Source: Saccharopolyspora elongata (GTDB lineage Bacteria; Actinomycetota; Actinomycetes; Mycobacteriales; Pseudonocardiaceae). From it: a stretch of 64,000 nt of DNA. The notes under the pieces were generated by a model that was not told the DNA's origin, made no database searches, and was given only the letters and a program-made list of their open reading frames with translations. A program made the position numbers and the translations under genes. This document shows, one piece after another, positions 8,238-16,884 of the stretch. The stretch spans positions 1-64,000 of the forward strand of contig NZ_SMKW01000029.1 in the NCBI RefSeq assembly GCF_004348985.1. Reading direction: 5' to 3'. Numbering within the stretch: position 1 is the stretch's first letter; each line of letters opens with the position of its first letter.

Positions 8238-10177
8238 TGGTTGTGGGTGCCCTTGTTGGTGCCGTCAGTTCCTCCATCGCCGGTCGGAGGGTTTTCGTCG
8301 GTGGGCTTCGGCGGGTCGTCGGTCACGGTTCCGCCGCCGGAACCGCCTCCAGAGCCACCACCGGAACCGCCGTCCGTGCCGCCACCCGAGCCGCCGCCCG
8401 TACCGCCGTCCGTGCCGCCACCGGAACCTCCGCCCGTGCCGCCGTCCGTGCCGCCACCGGAACCTCCGCCCGTACCGCCGTCCGTGCCACCGCCGGAACC
8501 TCCGCCCGTGCCACCGTCCGTGCCACCGCCGGAACCGCCGTCCGTGCCACCGCCCGTACCGCCGCTGCCTCCGGAATCGGTACCGCCCGGCTGGTACGGG
8601 ACGGGCTGCGGCGTGGGCACCGGGGCCGGAGGTGCCACCGCGGGTGGCGGAGGAGGCGCGCCGGACAGACCTGACAGCAACGTCCAGCCGCCCCAACCCG
8701 CGCCCCCGAGCAACAAGGCAACAGCGATTACGAGCGTGATCACTCGCGCCCGCGGCTCCTTCAGCGCTGCGGGGACCTTCAGCGACGGCAGCGCGGGCAT
8801 CGAAGGCATCTTGAGCGGCGAACTCGGCGGTGCGACCGGTGCGGTCTCGGGCACGTAACCGGCCGTTTCCCCGGATGCGGGCGCGGCTGGAGCGGGTTCC
8901 GGCTCCTCGGCAGGCGCCGGCTCCGCCGATGCCCGCTGCTGCGGCGCCGGCTCCGCTGGCGCCGGCTCCGGCTGCACCGGTGTCGTCGGTGCCGACTCGC
9001 TCGGCGCCTCCTGAGGAGCGGCTACCGGTGGGCCCACCGCGGCAGCGGGCGCGCTCCGCTCGGCCGGCGCCGGGCTCGCGGCTACGGACGGCGGAGCCGG
9101 GGTGAGCCGGCTGGCGGCTCGTTCGCGCGCGGTGATGGCCGCGCCGGACGCGATCGCGTACTTCGGGGAGGCGTCGACCGCCACCGGCCTGCGCAGCTCA
9201 GCGGAGATCATCTGGGAGATCAGCGGGATCCGCGAGGATCCGCCGACCAGCAGCACCTTCTGCAGGTCCTCCGGCGCGATCTCGGCCGAACGCAGTGCGC
9301 GCTGCAGGTCCCGGATGGTTTCGGCGACGCTCGGCCGGATCATCTGCTCGAACTCCTGCCGGGTCAGCCGCACCTGCGTCTGGACCTGAGGCAGCAGCAC
9401 CGGCACGACCGTCTGGGTGTCCTCCGACAACGCTTCCTTGGCGGCCGTGCATTCGGCGCGCAGGCGCAGGATGATCTGCCGGGTGTGCACGTCGCGCGGA
9501 TCGAGTCCGTGCAGGGATTTCCCGGTGCTGCGCACGACGTGGGTCAGCACGGCCTCGTCGAAGTCCATACCGCCGAGGTGTTCGATGCCCTGCGATGCTC
9601 CGACCAGGTCGAATCCGCGCTCGCGCTTGGCCAGCACCGCCGCGTCGAACGTGCCGCCGCCGAGGTCGTAGACGGCGACGGTGTCACCGGCGTCGACCCG
9701 TTCCGCCGAGGCGTAGGAGATGGCCGCGGCCTCCGGTTCGGTCACCGTGGTGGCCCCGGTCAGGTCGGCCAGCTGGAAGCACTGGGCGAGCAGGTCTTGC
9801 TTGTACGGCCCCCAGTTCGCCGGGTGGCAGACCGTCACGTGCGCGGGCGGCTCACCCCGTTCGCGGGCGACGGTGTCGACGGTCCAGCGCAGTAGTCGGG
9901 CCATCAGCGCGTCAGCGGAGAACGGCTTGCCGCCCAAGATGATCGGGGCCGGGTCGCCGAACCGGCGCTTGAACTCCCGGACCACGCGACCGGGGTCGGT
10001 GGCCGCCCGACGGTGCGCGGCCTCGCCGACGAGGAAGTCGTCGGCGTCGGTCAGGAACAGCACCGACGGCACCTTCGGCGCGTGCTCACCTAGCGTGGCG
10101 ACCTCGACCCGGTCCTCCACGGCGACCGCCGCCGCGGTGAAGGTGGTGCCGAGATCCACCCCGATCTGGTATCCCAT
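8234..10177 (-). CDS. Membrane-anchored Hsp70 (DnaK-like) with Gly-rich tail
   Basis: A 647-residue protein. Residues 1-370 form a complete Hsp70/actin-type ATPase: DLGTT at 8-12, the second phosphate loop VYDLGGGTFD, and the adenosine motif LLVGGSSRIP. The usual DnaK peptide-binding beta-sandwich is absent. In its place are a Pro/Ala/Glu-rich linker, a single transmembrane helix at about 479-503 (VITLVIAVALLLGGAGWGGW) and a 140-residue tail of Gly/Ser/Thr/Asp repeats. With an inside N-terminus the tail would be outside the membrane. It starts at ATG 10177 with AGGAG upstream. Longer frames back to 10525 lack Hsp70 similarity. It is the first gene of the iniBAC-like operon, so a chaperone or scaffold role for the dynamins is inferred. 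Confidence 0.85.
   Translation of the reverse strand: MGYQIGVDLGTTFTAAAVAVEDRVEVATLGEHAPKVPSVLFLTDADDFLVGEAAHRRAATDPGRVVREFKRRFGDPAPIILGGKPFSADALMARLLRWTVDTVARERGEPPAHVTVCHPANWGPYKQDLLAQCFQLADLTGATTVTEPEAAAISYASAERVDAGDTVAVYDLGGGTFDAAVLAKRERGFDLVGASQGIEHLGGMDFDEAVLTHVVRSTGKSLHGLDPRDVHTRQIILRLRAECTAAKEALSEDTQTVVPVLLPQVQTQVRLTRQEFEQMIRPSVAETIRDLQRALRSAEIAPEDLQKVLLVGGSSRIPLISQMISAELRRPVAVDASPKYAIASGAAITARERAASRLTPAPPSVAASPAPAERSAPAAAVGPPVAAPQEAPSESAPTTPVQPEPAPAEPAPQQRASAEPAPAEEPEPAPAAPASGETAGYVPETAPVAPPSSPLKMPSMPALPSLKVPAALKEPRARVITLVIAVALLLGGAGWGGWTLLSGLSGAPPPPPAVAPPAPVPTPQPVPYQPGGTDSGGSGGTGGGTDGGSGGGTDGGTGGGSGGGTDGGTGGGSGGGTDGGTGGGSGGGTDGGTGGGSGGGTDGGSGGGSGGGSGGGTVTDDPPKPTDENPPTGDGGTDGTNKGTHNQ
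8335..8581. repeat. 36-bp repeats coding the Gly-rich Hsp70 tail
   Basis: Imperfect repeats encode GGTGGGSGGGTD units on the minus strand, about four full copies plus shortened ones. The opposite strand reads as a long Pro-rich frame, which is a shadow. Confidence 0.75.
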
Positions 10178-10882
10178 CGAGGTCTGTCTCCTGCGCCAGC
10201 CCTGGATCCCGTCCCGGTGATGATCTGCGGTATGCGTAGCGCACCCGCGGCCCGCCACCGCCATGTTCCGGCCGACCGCGGGCCGGAGCGGTGGTGTACC
10301 CACGTAGCGACCGCTGCGTCGTGGCCACGCACCATCTGCGTCCACACGTGTCCCGGTCGCCCTGTAGCCATGCGAACACGCCGAGTTTCCCGGCAATAGC
10401 GCCGAAAGTCCCGCCTCAGAAGAGAATCTGCACCCTGCCCGCAGCACCCGCCAACTGCTGGAATCGAATCGTTCGCCAGGAGACCGAATGACTCGGTTGG
10501 CAGGCAAAATCACCTTCTGCCGCAAGCTGGTCTGGTGTGGACTATTTCAGAAGTGGCGTTCGGGACGCGATGTGGGCGAACCTGCCGACCTCCGGAAACA
10601 CACCTGCACGTCGCAACGCTCGAATGGTCTCGTGTTTGTCGAACACGGGTTCTCGTGGTCGGCGCCGTCCAGGAACAGGGTCCGGGCCTGACCGCAGGCC
10701 TCCTTACCGGCTCTGCAAGCCACCAGCTCTGGTGCTCGGGCGGCGCGGGTCTGGAGGGACTCGGGTGCACCCGTGTGCGGGAGTGGCCGCCGCCCATCCA
10801 CGTGCGGAAGTGCGCCAGCGGAGTCCGCGTCTGGTGAAGTCGCGCGGATGCGTCGCGTGGTCCTTCGTTCGAGACTGGGTCG
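10178..10882. other. 705-bp divergent intergenic region
   Basis: This stretch lies between the divergent Hsp70 operon and hypF and must hold both promoters. No convincing gene was found. The frames across it have unnatural composition, with excess Arg, Ser and Cys. No CIRCE, HAIR-type or other known heat-shock operator could be picked out by eye. Confidence 0.5.
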
Positions 10883-13150
10883 ATGGGCGAATTGGTCCGG
10901 AAGCGTGTTCGGGTCGAGGGAATCGTGCAGGGCGTGGGTTTTCGGCCCTTCGTCTACTCGCTGGCGACCGGCCTGGGGCTAGCCGGGCACGTCGGCAACG
11001 ACGTGCACGGCGTGTTCGTCGAGGTGGAGGGGCCGGCGTCGGGCATCCGGCGGTTCCTCCGCATGCTCCGGGAGCAGGCTCCGCCGTTGGCGGTGGTGGC
11101 CCGGATCTCCGTCGCCGATGTCGCGGCCGTGGCCGAAACCGGGTTCCGGGTCGTCGACAGCGACTCGACCGGATCGCGGGCGGCCCTCGTCTCCAGCGAT
11201 ACCGCCACCTGCGCCGACTGCCTGGGCGAAATCACCGACCCGGAGGACCGGCGGTCCGCCTACCCGTTCACCAACTGCACCCACTGCGGGCCGCGGTTCA
11301 CCATCGTTCGGGACGTTCCGTACGACCGTCCGAATACGACGATGGCCGGATTCGCCCTGTGCGCCCGGTGCGAGGCGGAGTACCGCGATCCGGCGAACCG
11401 CCGGTTCCACGCCCAGCCGGTGTGCTGCCCGGACTGCGGACCGCGGCTGCGACTGACCGACAGCGGCGGCGTGGCCCTTCAGGGCGACCCCCTCATCGAA
11501 GCGGTGGCGGTCTTGGCACGCGGCGAAGTACTGGGCGTGAAGGGATTGGGCGGATACCACTTGGCCGTGGACGCGACCAACAGCGATGCGGCTGCCACCC
11601 TTCGCAAGCGCAAACACCGGGAGGACAAGCCCTTCGCGGTCATGGTGGCCTCGGTGGAGCAGGCCCGGTCGTTGTGCGCTATCGACGATGCGGAGCAAGC
11701 CGCGCTCACCTCCCGGCGGCGCCCCATCGTGCTGCTGAACCGGCTTCCCGACGCCCCGGTCGCGCCGAGCGTCGCGCCCGGGAACCACCAGCTGGGCCTC
11801 ATGCTTCCCTACACCCCGCTGCATCACCTGCTCCTGCGCCGCTTTCCCCGGCCGATCGTGCTCACCAGCGGCAACGTCTCCGACGAGCCGATCGCCTACC
11901 TCGATGACGACGCGCTCGCGCGGCTGGGCGACATCGCCGATGCGTTCCTGGTCCACGACCGGCCCATCCACGTCCGCACCGATGACTCCGTCGTCCGCGT
12001 GGTCGGCGGCCGCACGATGCCGGTCCGGCGGTCCCGCGGCTACGTGCCGGAACCGGTGACGCTGCCGTGGCCGTTCCCGCAGCCGGTGCTGGCCTGCGGT
12101 GCCGAGCTGAAGAACACCTTCGGCGTCGCCAAGGGTGAGCACGTCTTCGTCTCCCACCACATCGGCGACCTGGAGAACTACGAGACGCTGCGGTCCTTCA
12201 CCGCCGGGATCGAGCACTTCCGCCGGCTGTTCGACGTCGAACCGCGGGTCGTCGCCCACGACCTGCACCCCGAGTACCTGTCGACGAAGTACGCGGCGGA
12301 AGTGGACGGTGCCGAGCTGGTCGGGGTGCAGCACCACCACGCGCACATCGCATCCTGCCTGGCCGACAACGGCGAGTCCGGCCCCGTGCTCGGAGTGGCG
12401 TTCGACGGGACCGGGTACGGCGGCGATGGCTCGATCTGGGGCGGGGAGTTCCTGGTCGCCGACCTGACTGGCTTCCGGCGGCAGGGTCATCTGGAACCGG
12501 TTCCGCTGCCCGGGGGAACGACCGCCATCAAGCAGCCGTGGCGGACCGCGGTCGCCTACCTCGCCGAGTGCGGGAACCTGTCCCCGGATCTCGATGTGCT
12601 GCAGCGCAACGCGAACTGGGCCGAAGTCGCCGCGCTGTCGCGATGGGGTCGCCACGCGCCGCCGGCTTCCAGCGCCGGACGGCTCTTCGACGCCGTGGCG
12701 GCGATCCTCGGCGTGCGGGACCTGATCAACTACGAAGGGCAGGCCGCCATCGAACTCGAACAACTCGCCGACACCACCGAGGCGGGCGAATACCCGGTGT
12801 CGATCAGTGGCGGGCCGGTGTTGCGCGTTCGCGGCTCGGACCTGGTTCGTTCGGTCGTCGCCGATCTCCGTGCCGCAACGCCATTGCCGGTGATCGCCGC
12901 GCGATTCCACAACGGATTGGCGGCGGCGGTCGTGGACGTTTGCGGCCGGATGCGGGATTCCACCGGGATCGGCACCGTGGCCCTTTCCGGCGGTGTCTTC
13001 CAGAACCTCGTGCTGTTGCAGCGCGTGACGATGTTGTTGGACCGCAACGGGTTCCGCACGTTGCTGCATTCGCAGGTTCCGCCCAACGACGGCGGGATCA
13101 GCCTGGGGCAGGCCGCCGTCGCCGGGGCGCTGTGCCGCGCACGACGCTAG
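10883..13150 (+). CDS. hypF: Carbamoyltransferase HypF, hydrogenase maturation
   Basis: This 755-residue protein has all HypF modules in order: an acylphosphatase-like domain (1-90, VEGIVQGVGFRPFVY), two zinc-finger-like Cys pairs (CADCLGEI, CTHCGP, then CARCEAEY and CCPDCGP, about 110-190), a YrdC-like domain (about 200-385, GVKGLGGYHLAVDA) and a Kae1-like C-terminal domain (HHHAHIASCLADNG, AFDGTGYGGDG). HypF makes the carbamoyl group from carbamoyl phosphate and passes it to the C-terminal Cys of HypE, for the CN ligands of the NiFe site. It is the only hyp gene on the plus strand and converges on hypB. It therefore needs its own promoter. Length is normal. Confidence 0.95.
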   Translation: MGELVRKRVRVEGIVQGVGFRPFVYSLATGLGLAGHVGNDVHGVFVEVEGPASGIRRFLRMLREQAPPLAVVARISVADVAAVAETGFRVVDSDSTGSRAALVSSDTATCADCLGEITDPEDRRSAYPFTNCTHCGPRFTIVRDVPYDRPNTTMAGFALCARCEAEYRDPANRRFHAQPVCCPDCGPRLRLTDSGGVALQGDPLIEAVAVLARGEVLGVKGLGGYHLAVDATNSDAAATLRKRKHREDKPFAVMVASVEQARSLCAIDDAEQAALTSRRRPIVLLNRLPDAPVAPSVAPGNHQLGLMLPYTPLHHLLLRRFPRPIVLTSGNVSDEPIAYLDDDALARLGDIADAFLVHDRPIHVRTDDSVVRVVGGRTMPVRRSRGYVPEPVTLPWPFPQPVLACGAELKNTFGVAKGEHVFVSHHIGDLENYETLRSFTAGIEHFRRLFDVEPRVVAHDLHPEYLSTKYAAEVDGAELVGVQHHHAHIASCLADNGESGPVLGVAFDGTGYGGDGSIWGGEFLVADLTGFRRQGHLEPVPLPGGTTAIKQPWRTAVAYLAECGNLSPDLDVLQRNANWAEVAALSRWGRHAPPASSAGRLFDAVAAILGVRDLINYEGQAAIELEQLADTTEAGEYPVSISGGPVLRVRGSDLVRSVVADLRAATPLPVIAARFHNGLAAAVVDVCGRMRDSTGIGTVALSGGVFQNLVLLQRVTMLLDRNGFRTLLHSQVPPNDGGISLGQAAVAGALCRARR

Positions 13151-13200
13151 GGGTCGTTTCGGAATGCGGCGTCAGCCGCATGCGGTGTGGGACTCAGCTC

Positions 13201-13353
13201 GCACCGCCGCGGGTTCTCAGACGTCGTCTGGCGAGGACAGCCCCAGCGCCGTGTATTGGACATACACAAGTCGGGGATCCCGGAGTCCAGACGGCGACCG
13301 CAATTCCCGCAGGGGGGCCGCCACCCGCACCGCCACGCAAACCCGTTCTGAAA
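13201..13353. repeat. Structured intergenic element, copy 1
   Basis: This element shares blocks with 37681-37843: GCACCGCCGCGGGTTC at one end, GCGAGGAC, GCCGTGTATTGG-CATACA in the centre, and CCCGCACCGCCAC plus TGAAA at the other end. Here the centre folds as nested stems: GTCTGG with CCAGAC, CCCC with GGGG, and GTGTA with TACAC. It lies between the convergent hypF and hypB stops. Confidence 0.6.
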
Positions 13354-13360
13354 TGTCCTC

Positions 13361-14041
13361 TCAGGCAAGCACCTGCTTGTCCAGCCAGGTGTACCAAGCG
13401 TCGAGGCCTTCCCCCGTCGTGACCGACAGGGGGTGCACCCGGGCGCCGGGATTGGCGGTGGACGCGGCGTCGGTGAAGCGGGCAACGTCGAAATCGACGT
13501 GGGGCAGCAGGTCGATCTTGTTGAGCAGCACCAGGTCCGCCGAGCGGAACATGTGCGGGTACTTCAGGGGTTTGTCCGCCCCCTCGGTCACCGACGCGAG
13601 GACCACCCTGGCGCGCTCACCGAGGTCGAACAGGGCCGGGCACACCAGGTTCCCGACGTTCTCGACGAACACCACCGAACGGTCCGGCGGCTGCAGGGCG
13701 CGCAGGGCGTCGGACAGCATGGCCGCGTCCAGGTGGCATCCCGTTCCGGTGTTGATCTGCACCACCGGGCATCCGCTCTCCCGCAATCGTGCCGCGTCAA
13801 GGCCCGTTTCCTGATCGCCTTCGACGACCGCCAGCGGGGCGCCGTCGAATTCCCGCACGGTACGGGCCAGCAGGCTGGTCTTGCCGGAACCGGGCGAGCT
13901 CATCAGGTTGATCAAGGCGACCCCCCTGGACTGCGCGCGGTCCCGGTTCTCGGCGGCGAGCCCGTCGTTCTTGGCCAACACCTGCTGCTCCAGGACCACC
14001 GTCCGCGGTGATTCCTCGTCACAGCCGCACGTGCCGCACAT
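13361..14041 (-). CDS. hypB: GTPase HypB, nickel delivery for hydrogenase
   Basis: A 226-residue HypB. The N-terminus is MCGTCGC, the high-affinity metal motif with Cys2, Cys5 and Cys7. The P-loop is SSPGSGKTS (48-56), and the G-domain metal site region (TGTGCHLD) and NKIDLL guanine-specificity motif are present. There is no His-rich storage stretch, unlike rhizobial HypB. HypB hydrolyses GTP to help HypA load nickel into the large subunit. It follows hypA directly (the TAG of hypA abuts the ATG) and is the last gene of the minus-strand hydrogenase cluster. Confidence 0.95.
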   Translation of the reverse strand: MCGTCGCDEESPRTVVLEQQVLAKNDGLAAENRDRAQSRGVALINLMSSPGSGKTSLLARTVREFDGAPLAVVEGDQETGLDAARLRESGCPVVQINTGTGCHLDAAMLSDALRALQPPDRSVVFVENVGNLVCPALFDLGERARVVLASVTEGADKPLKYPHMFRSADLVLLNKIDLLPHVDFDVARFTDAASTANPGARVHPLSVTTGEGLDAWYTWLDKQVLA

Positions 14042-14371
14042 CTACCCCACCTCCACGGCCTTGATCCGAAGTTCTTGTCCGGCGAGGATCGCGATGTCGA
14101 CGCCGCCGCACGGGCAGCGCGCGAGCAGCTCGTCCATCGCGATCTCCTGTCCGCACGAGCGGCATTCACCGCGCCCGGCCGGTTCTGCGATGTCCAGGTC
14201 GGCCGTCGACAGCCGGGTGCCGTCCGCGACGAGCTCGAAGCAGAACCGGATCGCATCCGGCACCACGCCGGAAAGCCGCCCGATCTCCAGGTGCACGCGC
14301 TCGATGACCGGCTCGTCCACCGCCTCCAGGACGGCGTCCACGATGCTCTGGGTGATGCCGAGCTCGTGCAA
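14042..14371 (-). CDS. hypA: Nickel chaperone HypA
   Basis: A 109-residue HypA. The start must be the TTG at 14371, because it gives the invariant MHE N-terminus whose His2 binds nickel. A TTG start with no good Shine-Dalgarno site, 3 nt after the hypE stop, implies translational coupling. The zinc site is built from CRSC (70-73) and CPC (86-88). The second pair is C-x-C rather than the usual C-x-x-C, a small deviation. HypA works with HypB to insert nickel into the hydrogenase large subunit. Confidence 0.92.
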   Translation of the reverse strand: MHELGITQSIVDAVLEAVDEPVIERVHLEIGRLSGVVPDAIRFCFELVADGTRLSTADLDIAEPAGRGECRSCGQEIAMDELLARCPCGGVDIAILAGQELRIKAVEVG

Positions 14372-14374
14372 GGC

Positions 14375-15478
14375 TCAGCAGATCCGCGGTAGTGGATCGC
14401 CGACCAGCAGATCCACGATCCGGGTGCCGCCGAAGGTCGTGTTCAACAGCACCAGCCCGGGTGGATCGTCACCGATGCGCCCGATCAAGGCGGCCTGCTC
14501 CCCCAGCGGATGGGCGCGCATCGCCTCCAGCGCCGTCTCGGCCTGCCCACCCGGGACGACCGCGACGATGCGTCCCTCGCAGGCCACGTAGAGCGGGTCG
14601 ATGCCCAGCAGTTCCGAGGCGCCCCGGACCTCGGTGCGCACCGGAATCGCCGCTTCGTCGACGACGACGGCCACCTGAGCTGCCTGGGCGATCTCGTTGA
14701 GGATCGTCGCGACACCTCCGCGCGTGGCGTCACGCAGCGCGCGGACCTCCGGCACCGCGGTGAGCAGGTCCGCGACGAGCCCGTGCACCGGCGCGGTGTC
14801 GGAGACCACGTCGGAGTCGATGTCCAGCTCGCCCCGGGCGAGCATCACCGTCACGCCGTGATCACCGATCGGCCCCGAGACCAGTACGGCATCGCCCGGA
14901 CGCGCCGTGCGGACACCGAGCCGGTGACCGGTGCGCAGAACGCCGACGCCCGAGGTGTTGATGTAGCAGCCGTCGGCCTTGCCCTTCTCCACGACCTTGG
15001 TGTCGCCGGTGACCACCTCGACGCCGGCCACCCGCGCCGCGGTCGCCATCGACTCGACGATGCGGAGCAGGTCGGCGACCGGAAAACCCTCCTCGATCAG
15101 GAAGCCCGCCGAGAGGTACCGCGGCGTCGCACCGGAGACCGCGAGGTCGTTGACCGTGCCGTTGACCGCCAGGTCGCCGATGTTCCCACCGGGGAAGAAC
15201 AGCGGTGACACCACGAACGAGTCGGTGGTGAACGCCAGCCGACCCCCGTCGACCGCGAGTTCCGCGCCGTCCTCCAGCTGTTCCAGCACTTCGTTGCGGA
15301 ACGCCTCCAGGAACACGGCCTCGACGAGCGTCTGCGTCGCCTTCCCGCCGGATCCGTGGGCGAGCGTGATCCGCTCCTCCTTCACCTTCGGCTTGCGGCG
15401 GCGGGCCTTCTCGATCCGGTCGAGCACCTGCTGCTCGGCGTCGAGTTCGGCCAGCTCGCCGCGGCGCTCGGTGCTCAC
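14375..15478 (-). CDS. hypE: HypE, cyanide-ligand synthesis for hydrogenase
   Basis: A 367-residue HypE of the AIR-synthase/selenophosphate-synthetase fold. The glycine-rich AHGSGGKA and the TDSFVVSPLFFPGG motif are present. The protein ends in PRIC, the C-terminal Cys that accepts the carbamoyl group from HypF and is dehydrated to thiocyanate. A charged extension of about 35 residues precedes the conserved core. The GTG at 15478 overlaps the hypD stop (GTGA), fixing the start. A much longer open frame upstream in this phase has no coding character and is rejected. Confidence 0.94.
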   Translation of the reverse strand: MSTERRGELAELDAEQQVLDRIEKARRRKPKVKEERITLAHGSGGKATQTLVEAVFLEAFRNEVLEQLEDGAELAVDGGRLAFTTDSFVVSPLFFPGGNIGDLAVNGTVNDLAVSGATPRYLSAGFLIEEGFPVADLLRIVESMATAARVAGVEVVTGDTKVVEKGKADGCYINTSGVGVLRTGHRLGVRTARPGDAVLVSGPIGDHGVTVMLARGELDIDSDVVSDTAPVHGLVADLLTAVPEVRALRDATRGGVATILNEIAQAAQVAVVVDEAAIPVRTEVRGASELLGIDPLYVACEGRIVAVVPGGQAETALEAMRAHPLGEQAALIGRIGDDPPGLVLLNTTFGGTRIVDLLVGDPLPRIC

Positions 15479-16602
15479 GTCCGGCTCGCCTCCTTGACCC
15501 GGTCCCGGCTGAACCGCCCGAAGTTGTAGTACGCGGCGCACGCGCCCTCCGGCGAGACCATGCAGGTGCCGATCGGTGTTTCCGGCGTGCAAGCGGTGCC
15601 GAACACCTTGCACTCCCACGGCTTGAGGACGCCCTTGAGCACCTCGCCGCACTGACATGCCTTGGGATCGGCCACCCGCACGCCCGGCAGCTCGAAACGC
15701 CGCTCGGCGTCGAACCGCGCATAGGCGTCGCGGAGCCGCAGCGCCGAGTGCGAGATGAAGCCGAGTCCGCGCCACTCGAAGTACGGGCGCAGTTCCATCG
15801 TCTTGGCGATCGCTTCCAAAGCGGTCGTGTTGCCGTCCCACGGCACCACGCGCTTGTACTGGTTCTCCACCTCGCAGCGGTCCTCTGCCAGTTGCTTGAG
15901 CAGCAGGTAGATCGACTGCATGATGTCCAGCGGCTCGAAGCCGGAGACCACCACCGGCTTGCCGTAGTCCCGGGCGATGAACTCGTACGGCCGGCAGCCG
16001 ATCACCGTCGACACGTGCCCCGGGCCGAGGAACCCGTCCAGCCGCAGGTCCGGGGAGTCCAGGATCGCCTTGATCGCCGGGATGATCGTCACGTGGTTGC
16101 CGAAGACGGAGAAGTTCTCCAGCCCTTCCTGCTCGGCCCGCAGCAGCGTCATCGCCGTCGACGGGGCGGTGGTCTCGAACCCGATCGCCATGAACACCAC
16201 GTGCCGGTCGGGGTCCTGCCGGGCGATCTTCAGCGAGTCCAGCGGCGAGTACACCATCCGGATGTTGGTGTCCTCGGCGTTGGAGTCGAAGAAGTTCCCG
16301 TTGCTGCCGGGCACGCGCATCATGTCGCCGAAGGAGGTCATGAGCACCCCGGGCCGGCGCGCGATGTGGATGGCGTCGTCGACCCGGCCCATCGGGATCA
16401 CGCACACCGGACACCCGGGTCCGTGCACCAGCTGCACGTTCTCCGGCAGGTAGTCCTCGATGCCGTGCTTGTAGATGGTGTGGGTGTGCCCGCCGCAGAC
16501 CTCCATGAACTTGTACTGCCGTCCCGGCTCGCACAGCGCGGCGATCTCGGCGGCCAGCGCTCTCGCCTTGTCCGCGTCCCGGTACTCGTCGACGAATCGC
16601 AT
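15475..16602 (-). CDS. hypD: HypD, iron-site assembly scaffold for hydrogenase
   Basis: HypD is the iron-sulfur protein that, with HypC, holds iron while CN and CO ligands are added. The product has 375 residues from ATG 16602, which has GGGGGGA just upstream. A GTG at 16614 would add four residues. The diagnostic motifs are MEVCGGHTHT, GPGCPVCVIP and the C-terminal [4Fe-4S] Cys set (CKVFGTACTPETPIGTC, then GACAAYYNFGR). It lies between hypC and hypE in the canonical order. Confidence 0.95.
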   Translation of the reverse strand: MRFVDEYRDADKARALAAEIAALCEPGRQYKFMEVCGGHTHTIYKHGIEDYLPENVQLVHGPGCPVCVIPMGRVDDAIHIARRPGVLMTSFGDMMRVPGSNGNFFDSNAEDTNIRMVYSPLDSLKIARQDPDRHVVFMAIGFETTAPSTAMTLLRAEQEGLENFSVFGNHVTIIPAIKAILDSPDLRLDGFLGPGHVSTVIGCRPYEFIARDYGKPVVVSGFEPLDIMQSIYLLLKQLAEDRCEVENQYKRVVPWDGNTTALEAIAKTMELRPYFEWRGLGFISHSALRLRDAYARFDAERRFELPGVRVADPKACQCGEVLKGVLKPWECKVFGTACTPETPIGTCMVSPEGACAAYYNFGRFSRDRVKEASRT

Positions 16603-16614
16603 CGGTCCCCCCAC

Positions 16615-16884
16615 TCACTCGATGCGCGAATCCTGCAGCGCGTCGATCTCGTCGGTGTAGGTCTGCCCCAAGCCCTCCAAGAACTCCAGTACCGCGCGAG
16701 CCTCCGCTTCGTCTATTGTGGACAACGCGAAGCCGACGTGGATCAGGATCCACTGCCCCGGTTCCGGTGGTTCCTCGAGGAGCCCGATGTTGATGTTGCG
16801 GCGGACTCCGCTCACCTCGACCTTGGCGAGGTCCGGCCGGTCCGGGAGGATCGCCAGGATCTCACCGGGGATCGCCAGGCACAT
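16615..16884 (-). CDS. hypC: HypC, hydrogenase assembly chaperone
   Basis: An 89-residue HypC/HupF protein that begins MCLAIPG. Cys2 is the residue that binds the Fe(CN)2CO unit with HypD and then the large-subunit precursor. It overlaps the preceding SIS gene by 23 nt and is followed at once by hypD. It is the canonical HypC of the cluster. A second, atypical HypC-like protein is encoded at 17561-17782. Confidence 0.93.
   Translation of the reverse strand: MCLAIPGEILAILPDRPDLAKVEVSGVRRNINIGLLEEPPEPGQWILIHVGFALSTIDEAEARAVLEFLEGLGQTYTDEIDALQDSRIE

Noticed and set aside
8208-8858. Plus-strand Pro-rich protein of 216 residues
   Set aside because: It is the antisense reading of the Gly-rich Hsp70 tail repeats, with no RBS or recognisable domain.
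10178-10882. Possible tRNA-like or small gene in the gap before hypF
   Set aside because: No cloverleaf could be drawn and frames have no coding character.
10979-13069. Minus-strand 696-residue frame across hypF
   Set aside because: Antisense shadow of hypF, which has every expected motif.
14375-16753. 792-residue frame containing HypE as one long protein
   Set aside because: The part upstream of 15478 overlaps HypD in another frame and lacks protein character. The GTGA overlap gives a normal HypE.
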